From CAVYUC01 sp963771595 (GTDB taxonomy: Bacteria > Bacteroidota > Bacteroidia > Bacteroidales > Prolixibacteraceae): DNA of 64,000 nt. Each line of letters opens with the position of its first letter. Positions within the stretch are counted from its first letter, which is position 1. The stretch is taken from positions 30,011 to 94,010 of the forward strand of contig CAVYUC010000022.1 of NCBI GenBank assembly GCA_963771595.1. The letters run 5' to 3'. Under the pieces are notes generated by a model. The model saw only the letters and a list, made by a program, of their open reading frames with translations, was not told the origin of the DNA and ran no database searches. Shown piece by piece: positions 1 through 7,813 of this stretch. Both the position numbers and the translations under genes were made by a program.

Positions 1-2
1 AA

Positions 3-680
3 CTGGTGGTACTTTCAGGTGCAGGAATGAGTCAGGAGAGCGGGCTGAAAACGTTTCGTGATATGGGTGGACTTTGGGAACAGTATGATGTTACTGAAGT
101 GGCAAGTATCCAGGCGTGGCAAAACAATCGTGAACTGGTGCTGCGTTTTTACAACGAGCGCCGCAGATTGCTTTGGGAAGCCAAACCGAATGAAGGCCAT
201 AAAATTGTGGCGGAACTCGAAAACTGGTTTGATGTGGATGTCATCACTCAAAATGTGGATGATTTGCATGAACAGGCTGGCAGCAGCAATGTGCTGCATC
301 TGCATGGCGAGCTTCGAAAAGCCCGCAGCACCATTGATTCGTCACTTGTTTATACCCTGAATCACTGGGAATTGAAAACCGGCGATTTGTGTGAAAAGGG
401 AAGCCAGCTGCGTCCTCATATTGTGTGGTTTGGAGAAATGGTCCATGGCATTCAGCAAGCCGTTGCAATCGTGCAAAAGGCCGATATATTTGTTGTGGTC
501 GGCACTTCACTTATGGTTTATCCAGCAGCCAGCCTGCTGAGTTACATTAAATCTGAAATTCCTATATTTGTTGTAGATCCACACCGGCCGGAATTCCTGC
601 CCGACAATGTCAGTTACATTCAGGAAAAGGCCGGAAAAGGAATGCAATTACTTAAAACTGAACTTGAAAAATTTAAGTAA
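3..680 (+). CDS. cobB: NAD-dependent protein deacylase (Sir2 family), 5' partial
   Basis: Sirtuin that removes acyl groups from protein lysines using NAD. The reading frame is open to the left edge (CTG, then GTG at 6), so the first residues lie outside the window. Visible motifs are the Rossmann GAGMSQESGLKTFR, TQNVDDLH, and LHLHGEL with the catalytic His. The acyl pocket reads FYNERRR, giving the Tyr-x-x-Arg pair that marks SIRT5/CobB-type desuccinylase or demalonylase activity. Only one Cys is visible, so the usual four-Cys zinc site of many sirtuins is absent. The next gene starts directly after the stop codon, suggesting co-transcription. Family assignment is firm; acyl preference is inferred. 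Confidence 0.93.
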   Translation: MVVLSGAGMSQESGLKTFRDMGGLWEQYDVTEVASIQAWQNNRELVLRFYNERRRLLWEAKPNEGHKIVAELENWFDVDVITQNVDDLHEQAGSSNVLHLHGELRKARSTIDSSLVYTLNHWELKTGDLCEKGSQLRPHIVWFGEMVHGIQQAVAIVQKADIFVVVGTSLMVYPAASLLSYIKSEIPIFVVDPHRPEFLPDNVSYIQEKAGKGMQLLKTELEKFK

Positions 681-1298
681 ATGGTAAAAAAAATAATTAT
701 CCCGATACTGTTTTTGATGCTTACTCAGTGGGTTCACGCACAACGATTCGAAGGCGGATTGCTTGCCGGTTTTAATGCCACGCAGGTGGAAGGTGATTCT
801 TTTAAAGGCTATAACAAACCCGGAATAATTGCCGGTTTCTATGTTCAAACCGATGTGGCGCCTGCAGTTTTTACCGGCATGGAAATTAAATTCTCGCAAA
901 AAGGTTCGCGCAAACGTATCAAGCCCAAAGATCCCAATCCGGAAGTTTATATTATGCGGTTAAATTACATTGATGTACCGCTGGTATTTGGATTTCGCAC
1001 AAATGATCGCGGCGCCGTGGTTGCCGGGGCTACATTTGGCTATTTAATCAGTGGAAAGGAATTCGACGAATACGGCCAGTTTGTGGAAGAAGACCGGGTA
1101 GCTTTTAATAATTTCGATTTGGAACCTTTCATCGGTTTTCAGTTCGACATGCTCGATAATGTAAAGCTCGACCTTCGTTTTGCACTGTCGGTTGTTCCCG
1201 TTCGTGGTCAACCGGGTGATAACGCTACAAATTATTACTGGCTGAACAACCAGTTCAACAATGTCATCTCACTGGCTATGTACTATCGTATCGATTAG
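681..1298 (+). CDS. PorT-family outer membrane beta-barrel protein
   Basis: About 205 residues. An N-terminal signal peptide (MVKKIIIPILFLMLTQWVHA) is followed by alternating amphipathic strands: GGLLAGFNATQVEGD, PGIIAGFYVQTD, MRLNYIDVPLVFGF and a C-terminal strand ending in ISLAMYYRID. This matches the small eight-stranded barrel family named after PorT (outer membrane protein beta-barrel domain) that is abundant in Bacteroidota. The role is not known from sequence; most paralogues are uncharacterised and only some relate to type IX secretion. The ATG follows the sirtuin stop with no gap, so the two are probably one transcript. Confidence 0.85.
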   Translation: MVKKIIIPILFLMLTQWVHAQRFEGGLLAGFNATQVEGDSFKGYNKPGIIAGFYVQTDVAPAVFTGMEIKFSQKGSRKRIKPKDPNPEVYIMRLNYIDVPLVFGFRTNDRGAVVAGATFGYLISGKEFDEYGQFVEEDRVAFNNFDLEPFIGFQFDMLDNVKLDLRFALSVVPVRGQPGDNATNYYWLNNQFNNVISLAMYYRID

Positions 1299-1437
1299 CA
1301 ATCAGGAATTCACAAACCCTGTAAAAAATTCTGTTTGTAATTTGTAAATTATAAACAAAACCCCCGGTTTTCGTGTCCGTTAATATGGTGCATTGCATTC
1401 AATTTTTGTAACTTGTTGCATATTGGAAACTGATATT

Positions 1438-2148
1438 ATGATTTCTGAAACCGGTAACGCGGCATTTTACATCCTCGGAGTTGTGCTTGTTTACTACATT
1501 TACTATTATTCAGCAAATTCCGGATTTTTAAAACGCTTAGTTGAAGAAAGAAATTTCAACGCCAATAAGGAACTATCGCTTTTCTTCGCCAGGAAATTCA
1601 CTGGTTTTATTTTTCTGGGCATTATTCCCGGAATCATTTATTTTATTCTGAAATATCCCGAACCGATGAATTTTGGCATTTCCTTTCGTCATTTTACAGC
1701 CAATATCACCATCATTTTATTTCTGGTTGTATTAATTATATCCACTGCATACCTTCATCAGAAGTTAAATCCGGATTTTACTGCAGTCATTGTCAAATCC
1801 AATCTTCGCAGTTTTCAGGTTGTTGTGTTTAACTTGTTCGGCTGGGCAATTTACCTTGTTGCCTACGAATTTTTATTTCGCGGAATTTTGCTGTTCGAAT
1901 GTTATTATGCTTTTGGACTCTGGCCTGCAGTTGTTATTAATGTGGCTTTTTATTCTGCCATTCACATGCCGGAAGGAAAAGATCAGGTGATTGGGGCATT
2001 GATTTTTGGAACAGTGGCAGGTTATTTTGCATTAACGCGCGGAACCATTCTGATTCCTGTTTTCATGCACCTGGCGCTGAATATTAGCACCATTTTATTT
2101 TCCATTCATTTAACAAAAAATGTAAAACCCGATAAATTAGAATATTAA
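1438..2148 (+). CDS. CPBP-family intramembrane metalloprotease
   Basis: Multi-pass membrane protein of about 236 residues. I chose the ATG at 1438 (MISETGNAAF) over an in-frame TTG at 1393, because the extra residues look like untranslated leader and the hydrophobic segment begins right after this ATG. Conserved CPBP motifs are present: YEFLFRGIL (motif 1, usually EExxxR; here the first Glu is Tyr), AIHMPEG (motif 2 region) and VFMHLALN (motif 3, HxxxN). CPBP proteins are Rce1-like proteases or immunity-type proteins. It ends 6 bases before the epimerase start, which suggests an operon. The substrate is unknown. Confidence 0.85.
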   Translation: MISETGNAAFYILGVVLVYYIYYYSANSGFLKRLVEERNFNANKELSLFFARKFTGFIFLGIIPGIIYFILKYPEPMNFGISFRHFTANITIILFLVVLIISTAYLHQKLNPDFTAVIVKSNLRSFQVVVFNLFGWAIYLVAYEFLFRGILLFECYYAFGLWPAVVINVAFYSAIHMPEGKDQVIGALIFGTVAGYFALTRGTILIPVFMHLALNISTILFSIHLTKNVKPDKLEY

Positions 2149-2154
2149 TTCATT

Positions 2155-3140
2155 ATGAAGTATTTAATTACCGGCGCCACCGGATTTATTGGCAACAATG
2201 TAGTACAGGAATTGTTAAACCGGCAGCAGCAAGTATCGGTTTTGGTCCGTTCGAAACAAAAAATCCCGACTCACCAGTTAAACCAGATTTCGGTTTACGA
2301 AGGCGATTTGTCTGATTTGGACACCATTGACCAGGCCATGAAAAGCTGCGATTATATTTTTCACATGGCTGCTTTTGCCAATATTTGGTCGAAAGATAAA
2401 ATGCTGGCTTATAAAACAAATGTTGAAGGAACGCGGAATATACTGAACCTGGCGCTGAAAAACGGTATTAAAAAAGTGGTATTTACTTCGTCGGCAGCCA
2501 CTTTGACACCATTCAAAAGAACCGGGAAGAAGTGGACGAAACTTTTCCGCTTCCCGAAAATTACATGACCGATTATGAAACAACGAAACAAGAATGTGAA
2601 CATTTGTGTTTTGAATTTTGTAATAAAGGATTGGATGTAGTTATTGTTAATCCGCCCCGGGTTTTTGGACCGGGGTTTTTAAGTAAAAGCAACTCGGTAA
2701 CCTTGTTAATTAAAAAGTATATTAAAGGCACATGGCGCATTATTCCGGGTACAGGAAAACAAATTGGAAATTATGCGTATATCGGAGATGTTGTAAATGG
2801 TCATATTCTGGCTATGGAAAACGGCACTCCGGGCGAAAAATATATCTTGGGAGGCACCAACATTTCCTACAACGACTTTTTTGAACTGCTTGCCGAAGTT
2901 TCAGGAAAAAAATACAAGCTGTTCCACCTTCCTTTTCCAATTATGCTCCGGGTTTCGAAATTCGAACTTTTTATGGCCGAAACTTTTGGGAAACCGCCGC
3001 TGATAACGCCGCCATGGATTAAACGCTATTTGCAAAACCGCCTGCTTTCAAGCCAAAAAGCAGTGAATGAATTAAATTACACAATAACACCACTTGACGA
3101 AGCAATTGCAAAAACAATAAAATGGTTAAAATCAAACTGA
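2155..3140 (+). pseudogene. NAD-dependent epimerase/dehydratase, frameshifted
   Basis: Extended SDR related to dihydroflavonol-4-reductase-like and nucleotide-sugar epimerases. The N-terminal part (2155-2568) has the Rossmann motif TGATGFIG and VVFTSSAA, then runs into nonsense and stops at 2566. The frame shifted by one base resumes at the same point (REEVDETFPLPENYMTDYETTKQ, with the YxxxK-type Tyr/Lys) and continues to 3140. The break lies near an AAAA run at about 2514-2518. Restoring one A would give a continuous protein of about 328 residues. No canonical slippery heptamer is visible, so programmed -1 frameshifting is unlikely. Either the gene is inactivated or the base was lost in sequencing. 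Confidence 0.85.
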
Positions 3141-3149
3141 CAGAAACAA

Positions 3150-3944
3150 ATGGTAGAAACTTCAGCAAAATATTATGCACTTATAACCGGTGCTACTGCG
3201 GGAATTGGGAAACAAATTGCCATTGAATGCGCAAAAAAAAGGTTAAACCTTTACCTGGTTTCGCTGCCCGAAACCGAAATTGAAGATTTAGCCGAATCAT
3301 TAAAAGCAGAATATTCGGTTGATGTTAAATATCTTGCTGTTGATTTAACAAAATATGAAGCGCCACGACAGGTTTATGATTTTGCCATCGAAAACAACAT
3401 CGAAGTAAATATTCTTGTGAATAATGCCGGCATTGGGTACAAGGGTAAATTTGAAACATTAACTACAGAACTCACAGACGAAATGATTTTGTTAAATGTA
3501 CGGGCAACTACTTTGCTTACGCTTCTTTTTTTACCCGCAATGAAAAAAATGGAAAAGGCACACATTCTGAATATGAGCAGCTTTGCAGCTTTTGCGCCTG
3601 TTCCGTTTAAATGTGTTTATTCGGCCACCAAAACCTATCTTTTCTTTTTAACCAAAGCCCTCAACAGCGAATTAAAGGAAACAAACATAAAAGTAACCTC
3701 CATTCATCCAGCCGGTGTTGACACGAAACGAACCGTGGAAAGTAACCGTAAATCTTCGTTTATTTCGCGCATCTCGGTTTTAAGCCCCGAGAAAGTAGCT
3801 GAAGTTGCGGTTAAAAATATGCTGAACGGCAACAAATTCGTTATCCCGGGAATTATGTCGAAAGCTTATTATTACCTGGGCTCCATGTTGCCACATGGTT
3901 TAATTTTGTGGCTAACCGGAAATGTATTCCGAAAATCGCAATAA
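3150..3944 (+). CDS. SDR family NAD(P)-dependent oxidoreductase
   Basis: Classical short-chain dehydrogenase of 264 residues. It shows the cofactor motif TGATAGIG (about 15-22), NNAG (about 91-94), the catalytic Ser in NMSSFAAFAP, and the YSATK active-site Tyr/Lys. The C-terminal region PHGLILWLTGNVFRKS is hydrophobic and could associate with the membrane, as in 3-ketoacyl/steroid reductase-like members. It starts 9 bases after the broken epimerase, so the CPBP-epimerase-SDR trio is probably one transcript. The substrate cannot be predicted. Confidence 0.9.
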   Translation: MVETSAKYYALITGATAGIGKQIAIECAKKRLNLYLVSLPETEIEDLAESLKAEYSVDVKYLAVDLTKYEAPRQVYDFAIENNIEVNILVNNAGIGYKGKFETLTTELTDEMILLNVRATTLLTLLFLPAMKKMEKAHILNMSSFAAFAPVPFKCVYSATKTYLFFLTKALNSELKETNIKVTSIHPAGVDTKRTVESNRKSSFISRISVLSPEKVAEVAVKNMLNGNKFVIPGIMSKAYYYLGSMLPHGLILWLTGNVFRKSQ

Positions 3945-3953
3945 AAGGCATTT

Positions 3954-4988
3954 TTAATTTTTCACATACGGATAGTCTTCACTTTCTGCACTGGTAAACG
4001 GAATCCACGAAAGTGAATCTTTTTGTTCCACCATTTTGTTGTGCATAAAGGAATTGTTGCCGTACAACAGCGATTTTGCATCGTAGCCAAACAGCCGGAG
4101 ATAAGCAGTTACAAAACCCGAATTTTGTCCGGTGTTGCAATAAACCACCACTTGTTCATCAGCCGGAATTGTCTGCATTTCAGAAACTATTCCCAAAGTT
4201 GCATCCGGCTTGTATCGCACCGCCCCGGGAATGTGTCCCGATTCGTATTTATCTTTCCGGTCGTAATTGATTACATAATAATTTTCAGGCTGTTGAAATA
4301 CTTTTTCAGAAGTGATAAATACATCGGAATAACCAGCATCGAACAAACTGTCAATCCGTTCGCCGAGAATTTGTTTCCCCGAGTTTGTCCCGGCATTTAA
4401 CTTTGGAAAATCGTTTTCTTCCGCCGGTTCATTATCCTTCATTTCCAATTTATCCTGAAATTCAGACGAAACCTCTTTACTCCATGCCTCGTCAGCAAAT
4501 TTTTTGTTCCAGCCGCTCATTCCCCACTTCATGGAATACACATTGTCGTATCCGGCCAGCCGCAAAAGCGAAGTAGCATAGCCCGAAATCTGGCCGGCAT
4601 AGCAAACCAACACTACCCGATTATAATCGCCGGGATTGATTTCGTTTTTAAAATATTCCGGGAGATGGCTGAATTCTACATTTTTAGCGTTTTTTATGTG
4701 GCCATTGGAAAAAGCGCCCTCACTTCGCAAATCGAGAACAAGCATGTTGCTGTCCAGCTCTTCAAAAACCGAAGATGGTTTCAAAATTGACGGAAAATTT
4801 CGGCCGTTTACATAATCGCCCTGATCATCGAGATAAGTAAGTAAAGCTTTTGCTTCCGGATTTATGTCAACTGTTTCGGTGGGCGCAGCCGATAAGGATT
4901 CGGTTTGTTTTTGCTGTTTTTCGCCACCCGAACAGGCAGCAAAAATCAACAGCACAACAACCGTCGTAAAACGGATTATCGTTTTCAT
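3954..4988 (-). CDS. Lipoprotein with two rhodanese-like domains
   Basis: 344 residues. The signal peptide ends in a lipobox (LLIFAAC, lipidated Cys about residue 19). Two rhodanese modules follow. The first (about 60-165) contains LDLRSEGAFSNGHI and an active-site loop VCYAGQISGY. The second (about 210-320) contains NYDRKDKYESGHIPGA and VYCNTGQNSGF. Both retain the catalytic Cys, so both could carry a persulfide. A periplasmic or outer-membrane sulfur-transfer role is inferred. It converges with the SDR gene on the plus strand and lies 33 bases downstream of the next minus-strand lipoprotein gene. Confidence 0.88.
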   Translation of the reverse strand: MKTIIRFTTVVVLLIFAACSGGEKQQKQTESLSAAPTETVDINPEAKALLTYLDDQGDYVNGRNFPSILKPSSVFEELDSNMLVLDLRSEGAFSNGHIKNAKNVEFSHLPEYFKNEINPGDYNRVVLVCYAGQISGYATSLLRLAGYDNVYSMKWGMSGWNKKFADEAWSKEVSSEFQDKLEMKDNEPAEENDFPKLNAGTNSGKQILGERIDSLFDAGYSDVFITSEKVFQQPENYYVINYDRKDKYESGHIPGAVRYKPDATLGIVSEMQTIPADEQVVVYCNTGQNSGFVTAYLRLFGYDAKSLLYGNNSFMHNKMVEQKDSLSWIPFTSAESEDYPYVKN

Positions 4989-5021
4989 GTTATAATTTTA
5001 TTTTTTTGATTTTTAAAGATT

Positions 5022-6077
5022 TTACCCTTCGTTTTTCATCGGATTCTGGTTTTTATCGTATTGAAGTGTTTCTGTGCGGTTGCCGTTATCGTCGTATTTA
5101 TACTCAATAATTGCCACGCCATTATCCGGATTATTTACAATGTTTTTGTCTTCATCCATCGAAATCCTTTTTATTAAAGCGCCATGTTCATCGTAAACCA
5201 TTTTTGTAACCGGCACGTTCTTTCCGGCCAGATATTCATCATCCTGGTCAAATTGAATACTTTCCGTCACATAACCATTTTCATCCAGCGTATTTTGTCG
5301 TTTTGCCCATCCCCAGTATAAGTTTGAAAGTTGCCCGGTGGTGCTGTGAACCGAAAAAGTTTGCAAATCGCCATGTTCATTATTTTTAAACAGAAAATAG
5401 GAAACACCCACTTCACCACAATTTTCGGCCGTGCAATTGTACAAGGTATCTGCTTCGTAATTGGCCATTCGCGTAACATAACCGTTATCGTCATACGAAA
5501 AACGAAGTTCGTAAAACGGACAAAACGGGTTCATCACCACATCATCGCCGGCAAGGTTAAACCGCACTTCCTGGATTAATCCGTCATCCAGTTTTTTCCA
5601 TTTATAATTATGAATGTTATTCCGGTTTTCCACCGGATTCCCTTCTTCGTCCAAAAATCGCATTGCCACGCGCATTCCCGAATCATCGAGCGTATATTCA
5701 TAAGTTTGGGCTCCACTGTTTTTCACCTGTTCGCCTTTCTCATTATAAAAGCTTTTTAACTGCTTGTTTCCTTTGTAGGTGTAAATAATTTTTGCTGCTC
5801 CCATCGACGAATTCCCCAGCGGAATATCGTTCCGGTTGTATTCAACTGAAACCAGCTGCCCCTCATCGTTGGTTGTAAACTTGTAATTGTTGATTGTTTC
5901 AGCTTCTTCGGCAGAAATTGGGTGAGTTCCTTTTTCCAAATCCCACGGCGTTTCGCTAAACTGAAGGTGCCGGTAATATTTAACATTATCCTGCGCCTCC
6001 GAATTTGCAGGCTTTTGATTGCATGAATAAAATGCAGTTAAAATCACTGCCAGTAAAAATAATTTGTAAAGTCTCAT
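5022..6077 (-). CDS. Lipoprotein with repeated Tyr-Asp-rich beta repeats, unknown function
   Basis: 351 residues from the ATG at 6077 (MRLYKLFLLAVILTAFYSC, lipobox FYSC). An upstream TTG would add 34 non-signal-like residues, so I rejected it. The body consists of degenerate repeats of about 20-25 residues with patterns such as YDDNGN, YDEHGA, EYKYDDNGNRTE, LDENGYVTES and NEKGEQV. These resemble RHS/YD or toxin_15-like (MORN-type) repeat sheets in Bacteroidota surface lipoproteins. No catalytic motif is seen. It may share a transcript with the rhodanese lipoprotein downstream. Confidence 0.8.
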   Translation of the reverse strand: MRLYKLFLLAVILTAFYSCNQKPANSEAQDNVKYYRHLQFSETPWDLEKGTHPISAEEAETINNYKFTTNDEGQLVSVEYNRNDIPLGNSSMGAAKIIYTYKGNKQLKSFYNEKGEQVKNSGAQTYEYTLDDSGMRVAMRFLDEEGNPVENRNNIHNYKWKKLDDGLIQEVRFNLAGDDVVMNPFCPFYELRFSYDDNGYVTRMANYEADTLYNCTAENCGEVGVSYFLFKNNEHGDLQTFSVHSTTGQLSNLYWGWAKRQNTLDENGYVTESIQFDQDDEYLAGKNVPVTKMVYDEHGALIKRISMDEDKNIVNNPDNGVAIIEYKYDDNGNRTETLQYDKNQNPMKNEG

Positions 6078-6194
6078 TTTCAAATATTTAAGATTAGTAC
6101 TAATTTCTCTGAATTTAAACACCTGTTTTACAAGAAAGTTTAAATTCCGGTTCAAAACCGGTATAACAAAAATCAGCATTCAGCGCGTTGCAAT

Positions 6195-6620
6195 TCAGGA
6201 ATTTATCATCCAAAAAGAAAAATCATTCAGATACTTCCAGAACGATTGTAAAACCGGCTCGGGCAAATCTGTCTTTTGCAGCACCTGTTCGTAACATTTC
6301 AGCCAAACCACGCGCGCTTCTGTGGTGATTTTATGCGGCAGGTGCCGTTTGTACATCATCGGCCTGCCCCTGTTTTTATTGAAATACATGGGGCCGCCGC
6401 AAACCTGAACAAAAAAATCGGATGCATGTTTTTTGGCCCGCTCCAACCCCTCTCCTTTTTCCGGAAACAGATTTTTTACCGCACTTTCCGCCAAAAGATC
6501 GTATTGATCATAAACCAGATTACGAATTCCTTCTTCACCTAAAATACGGTACATTTCGCTGGTTGGCAGTGTTACAGGAGGTCTTTCGCCTTTGCTATAT
6601 TCAGTTATTGTAAATTCCAT
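6195..6620 (-). CDS. Truncated haemoglobin, group 2-like
   Basis: 141 residues. The sequence FFVQVCGGPMYF followed by NRGRPMMYKRHLPHKIT matches the E-F region of group 2 (trHbO-type) truncated globins; the His in RHLP is the expected proximal haem ligand. The helix containing ARVVWLKCYEQVL follows. Group 2 truncated globins bind O2 and ligands such as NO or sulfide and are often linked to oxidative or nitrosative stress. No signal peptide, so it is cytoplasmic. The neighbours give no specific role. Confidence 0.87.
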   Translation of the reverse strand: MEFTITEYSKGERPPVTLPTSEMYRILGEEGIRNLVYDQYDLLAESAVKNLFPEKGEGLERAKKHASDFFVQVCGGPMYFNKNRGRPMMYKRHLPHKITTEARVVWLKCYEQVLQKTDLPEPVLQSFWKYLNDFSFWMINS

Positions 6621-6694
6621 TGTTTTTTTAAAAGTTTTCTACAAGAACAAAAAGATATGAAAGTGGTTGAAAAAAAATAGAACAATCGGGTGAT

Positions 6695-7405
6695 TCAATA
6701 CTCCGCAAATGCCAAAGTAGCAACACTGACTTTTGTATTTTCGGGTTTAAGCAGCTGAACAGCACATGCTTCGAGTGTGGAACCGGTGGTAATTACATCA
6801 TCCACCAGCAGAATATGTTTGCCCGCAAATTCTTCCGGATTTTTAATGCCAAAAATGCCTTCCACATTTTGCCAGCGCTCAAACCGGTTCTTTTTTGTTT
6901 GGGTTGCAGTGTGCATAATCCGGAAAAGATTACCGGAAACCATTTCCTTTTGCATCGATTCTGCCATTCCACGGGCAATCCATTCACTTTGATTGTAACC
7001 GCGTTTCTGCAGTTTTTTAGGATGAAGCGGCACGGGAACGATCAAATCAACAGTGCGAAAATCAATTGATTCAGCAAGAACATTTCCAAAACGTTTGCCC
7101 GCTATCAAGCCCAATTCCTTTAACCCTTTGTATTTAATAAAATGAATAAGCTGCTGGTAATTACTGCCTTTCCGGTATTGAAAAAACGACGTGGCAAATT
7201 CAATGTTGACTCTTCCCCAAAACAGTTGAGCCACCTTATTTTCGGTTTCGAGGTGAAAATTGCTCACCGGCAAATCGCTCCAGCAATCCATGCACAAATA
7301 ATTTTCCTGCGACACAAGCCGGTTGCCGCAGGTGACACAGAGTTCCGGAAAGAACAACCCGAAGAGATCGGTAAATGGAAGAGGCAATGTTTTCATTCCC
7401 GCCAA
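6695..7405 (-). CDS. comF: ComF-family phosphoribosyltransferase-like protein
   Basis: 236 residues. An N-terminal zinc-ribbon has four cysteines (LCVTCGN and LCMDCWS, about residues 23-41). The C-terminal type I phosphoribosyltransferase fold carries the PRPP loop LLVDDVITTGSTLEA (about 195-210), and upstream VPVPLHPKKLQKRGYNQSE is a ComF hallmark. ComF proteins take part in DNA uptake in competent bacteria, but they are widely conserved also where competence is unknown. A second in-frame ATG lies three codons in (7396), so the exact start is uncertain. Confidence 0.93.
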   Translation of the reverse strand: MAGMKTLPLPFTDLFGLFFPELCVTCGNRLVSQENYLCMDCWSDLPVSNFHLETENKVAQLFWGRVNIEFATSFFQYRKGSNYQQLIHFIKYKGLKELGLIAGKRFGNVLAESIDFRTVDLIVPVPLHPKKLQKRGYNQSEWIARGMAESMQKEMVSGNLFRIMHTATQTKKNRFERWQNVEGIFGIKNPEEFAGKHILLVDDVITTGSTLEACAVQLLKPENTKVSVATLAFAEY

Positions 7406-7591
7406 TTTATGAAATATTACCGATTATTATTATCCTGTTTTACACTGAATTTAATTGTTCTTTAATAAAACAGTAAACACGTTGTAATATAATCCTCCTA
7501 TAATTGCAGCATACGAAATGCAAAATTGATTTTTAAAAAAATTTACTTCTGCTGCATTATATCTCCATATTTCTTTTTTAATTTTTCCCCG

Positions 7592-7616
7592 GGTTGCCAA
7601 AAAGGCAACCTTTTTT
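7592..7616 (+). terminator. Strong rho-independent terminator in a gap without an upstream gene
   Basis: A perfect 7-bp stem GGTTGCC/GGCAACC with an AAAAA loop is followed by TTTTTT. On the plus strand it has no protein gene upstream: comF starts at 7405 and reads the other way. The remaining gap (7406-7813) is A/T-rich, with a TATAATTG sequence at 7499-7506 that is one base off the Bacteroidota -7 element. The likely reading is a short non-coding transcript of about 100 nt (roughly 7513-7616), or a leader attenuator for the cytochrome gene at 7814. No known RNA family was recognised. Confidence 0.5.
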
Positions 7617-7813
7617 ATGTTTAAAAATGCTGAATGTGTTTTGAAATTTCATAATAGAAAAACAACCAGACGATTAGAAGCGAAGATGCAAAAAATTGAT
7701 TGTTTCTAAATAAGCTATTAAAAATAAGGGAACCATGAAGAACTTCCATAAATTATTAATTTTGGGGCAATCTGAAATTAGTATCCACCGGATTTTATAA
7801 ACCGATGTAAAAA

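Noticed and set aside
2500..2535. Programmed -1 frameshift in the epimerase
   Set aside because: No X XXY YYZ slippery heptamer in the right phase and such regulation is not known for this family; mutation or read error is simpler.
7735..7800. 21-codon ORF (MKNFHKLLILG...) just before the cytochrome gene
   Set aside because: A start with an AAGGGA stretch nearby and a stop 13 bases before the next ATG could be a leader peptide, but there is no attenuator-like run of regulatory codons and no other support.
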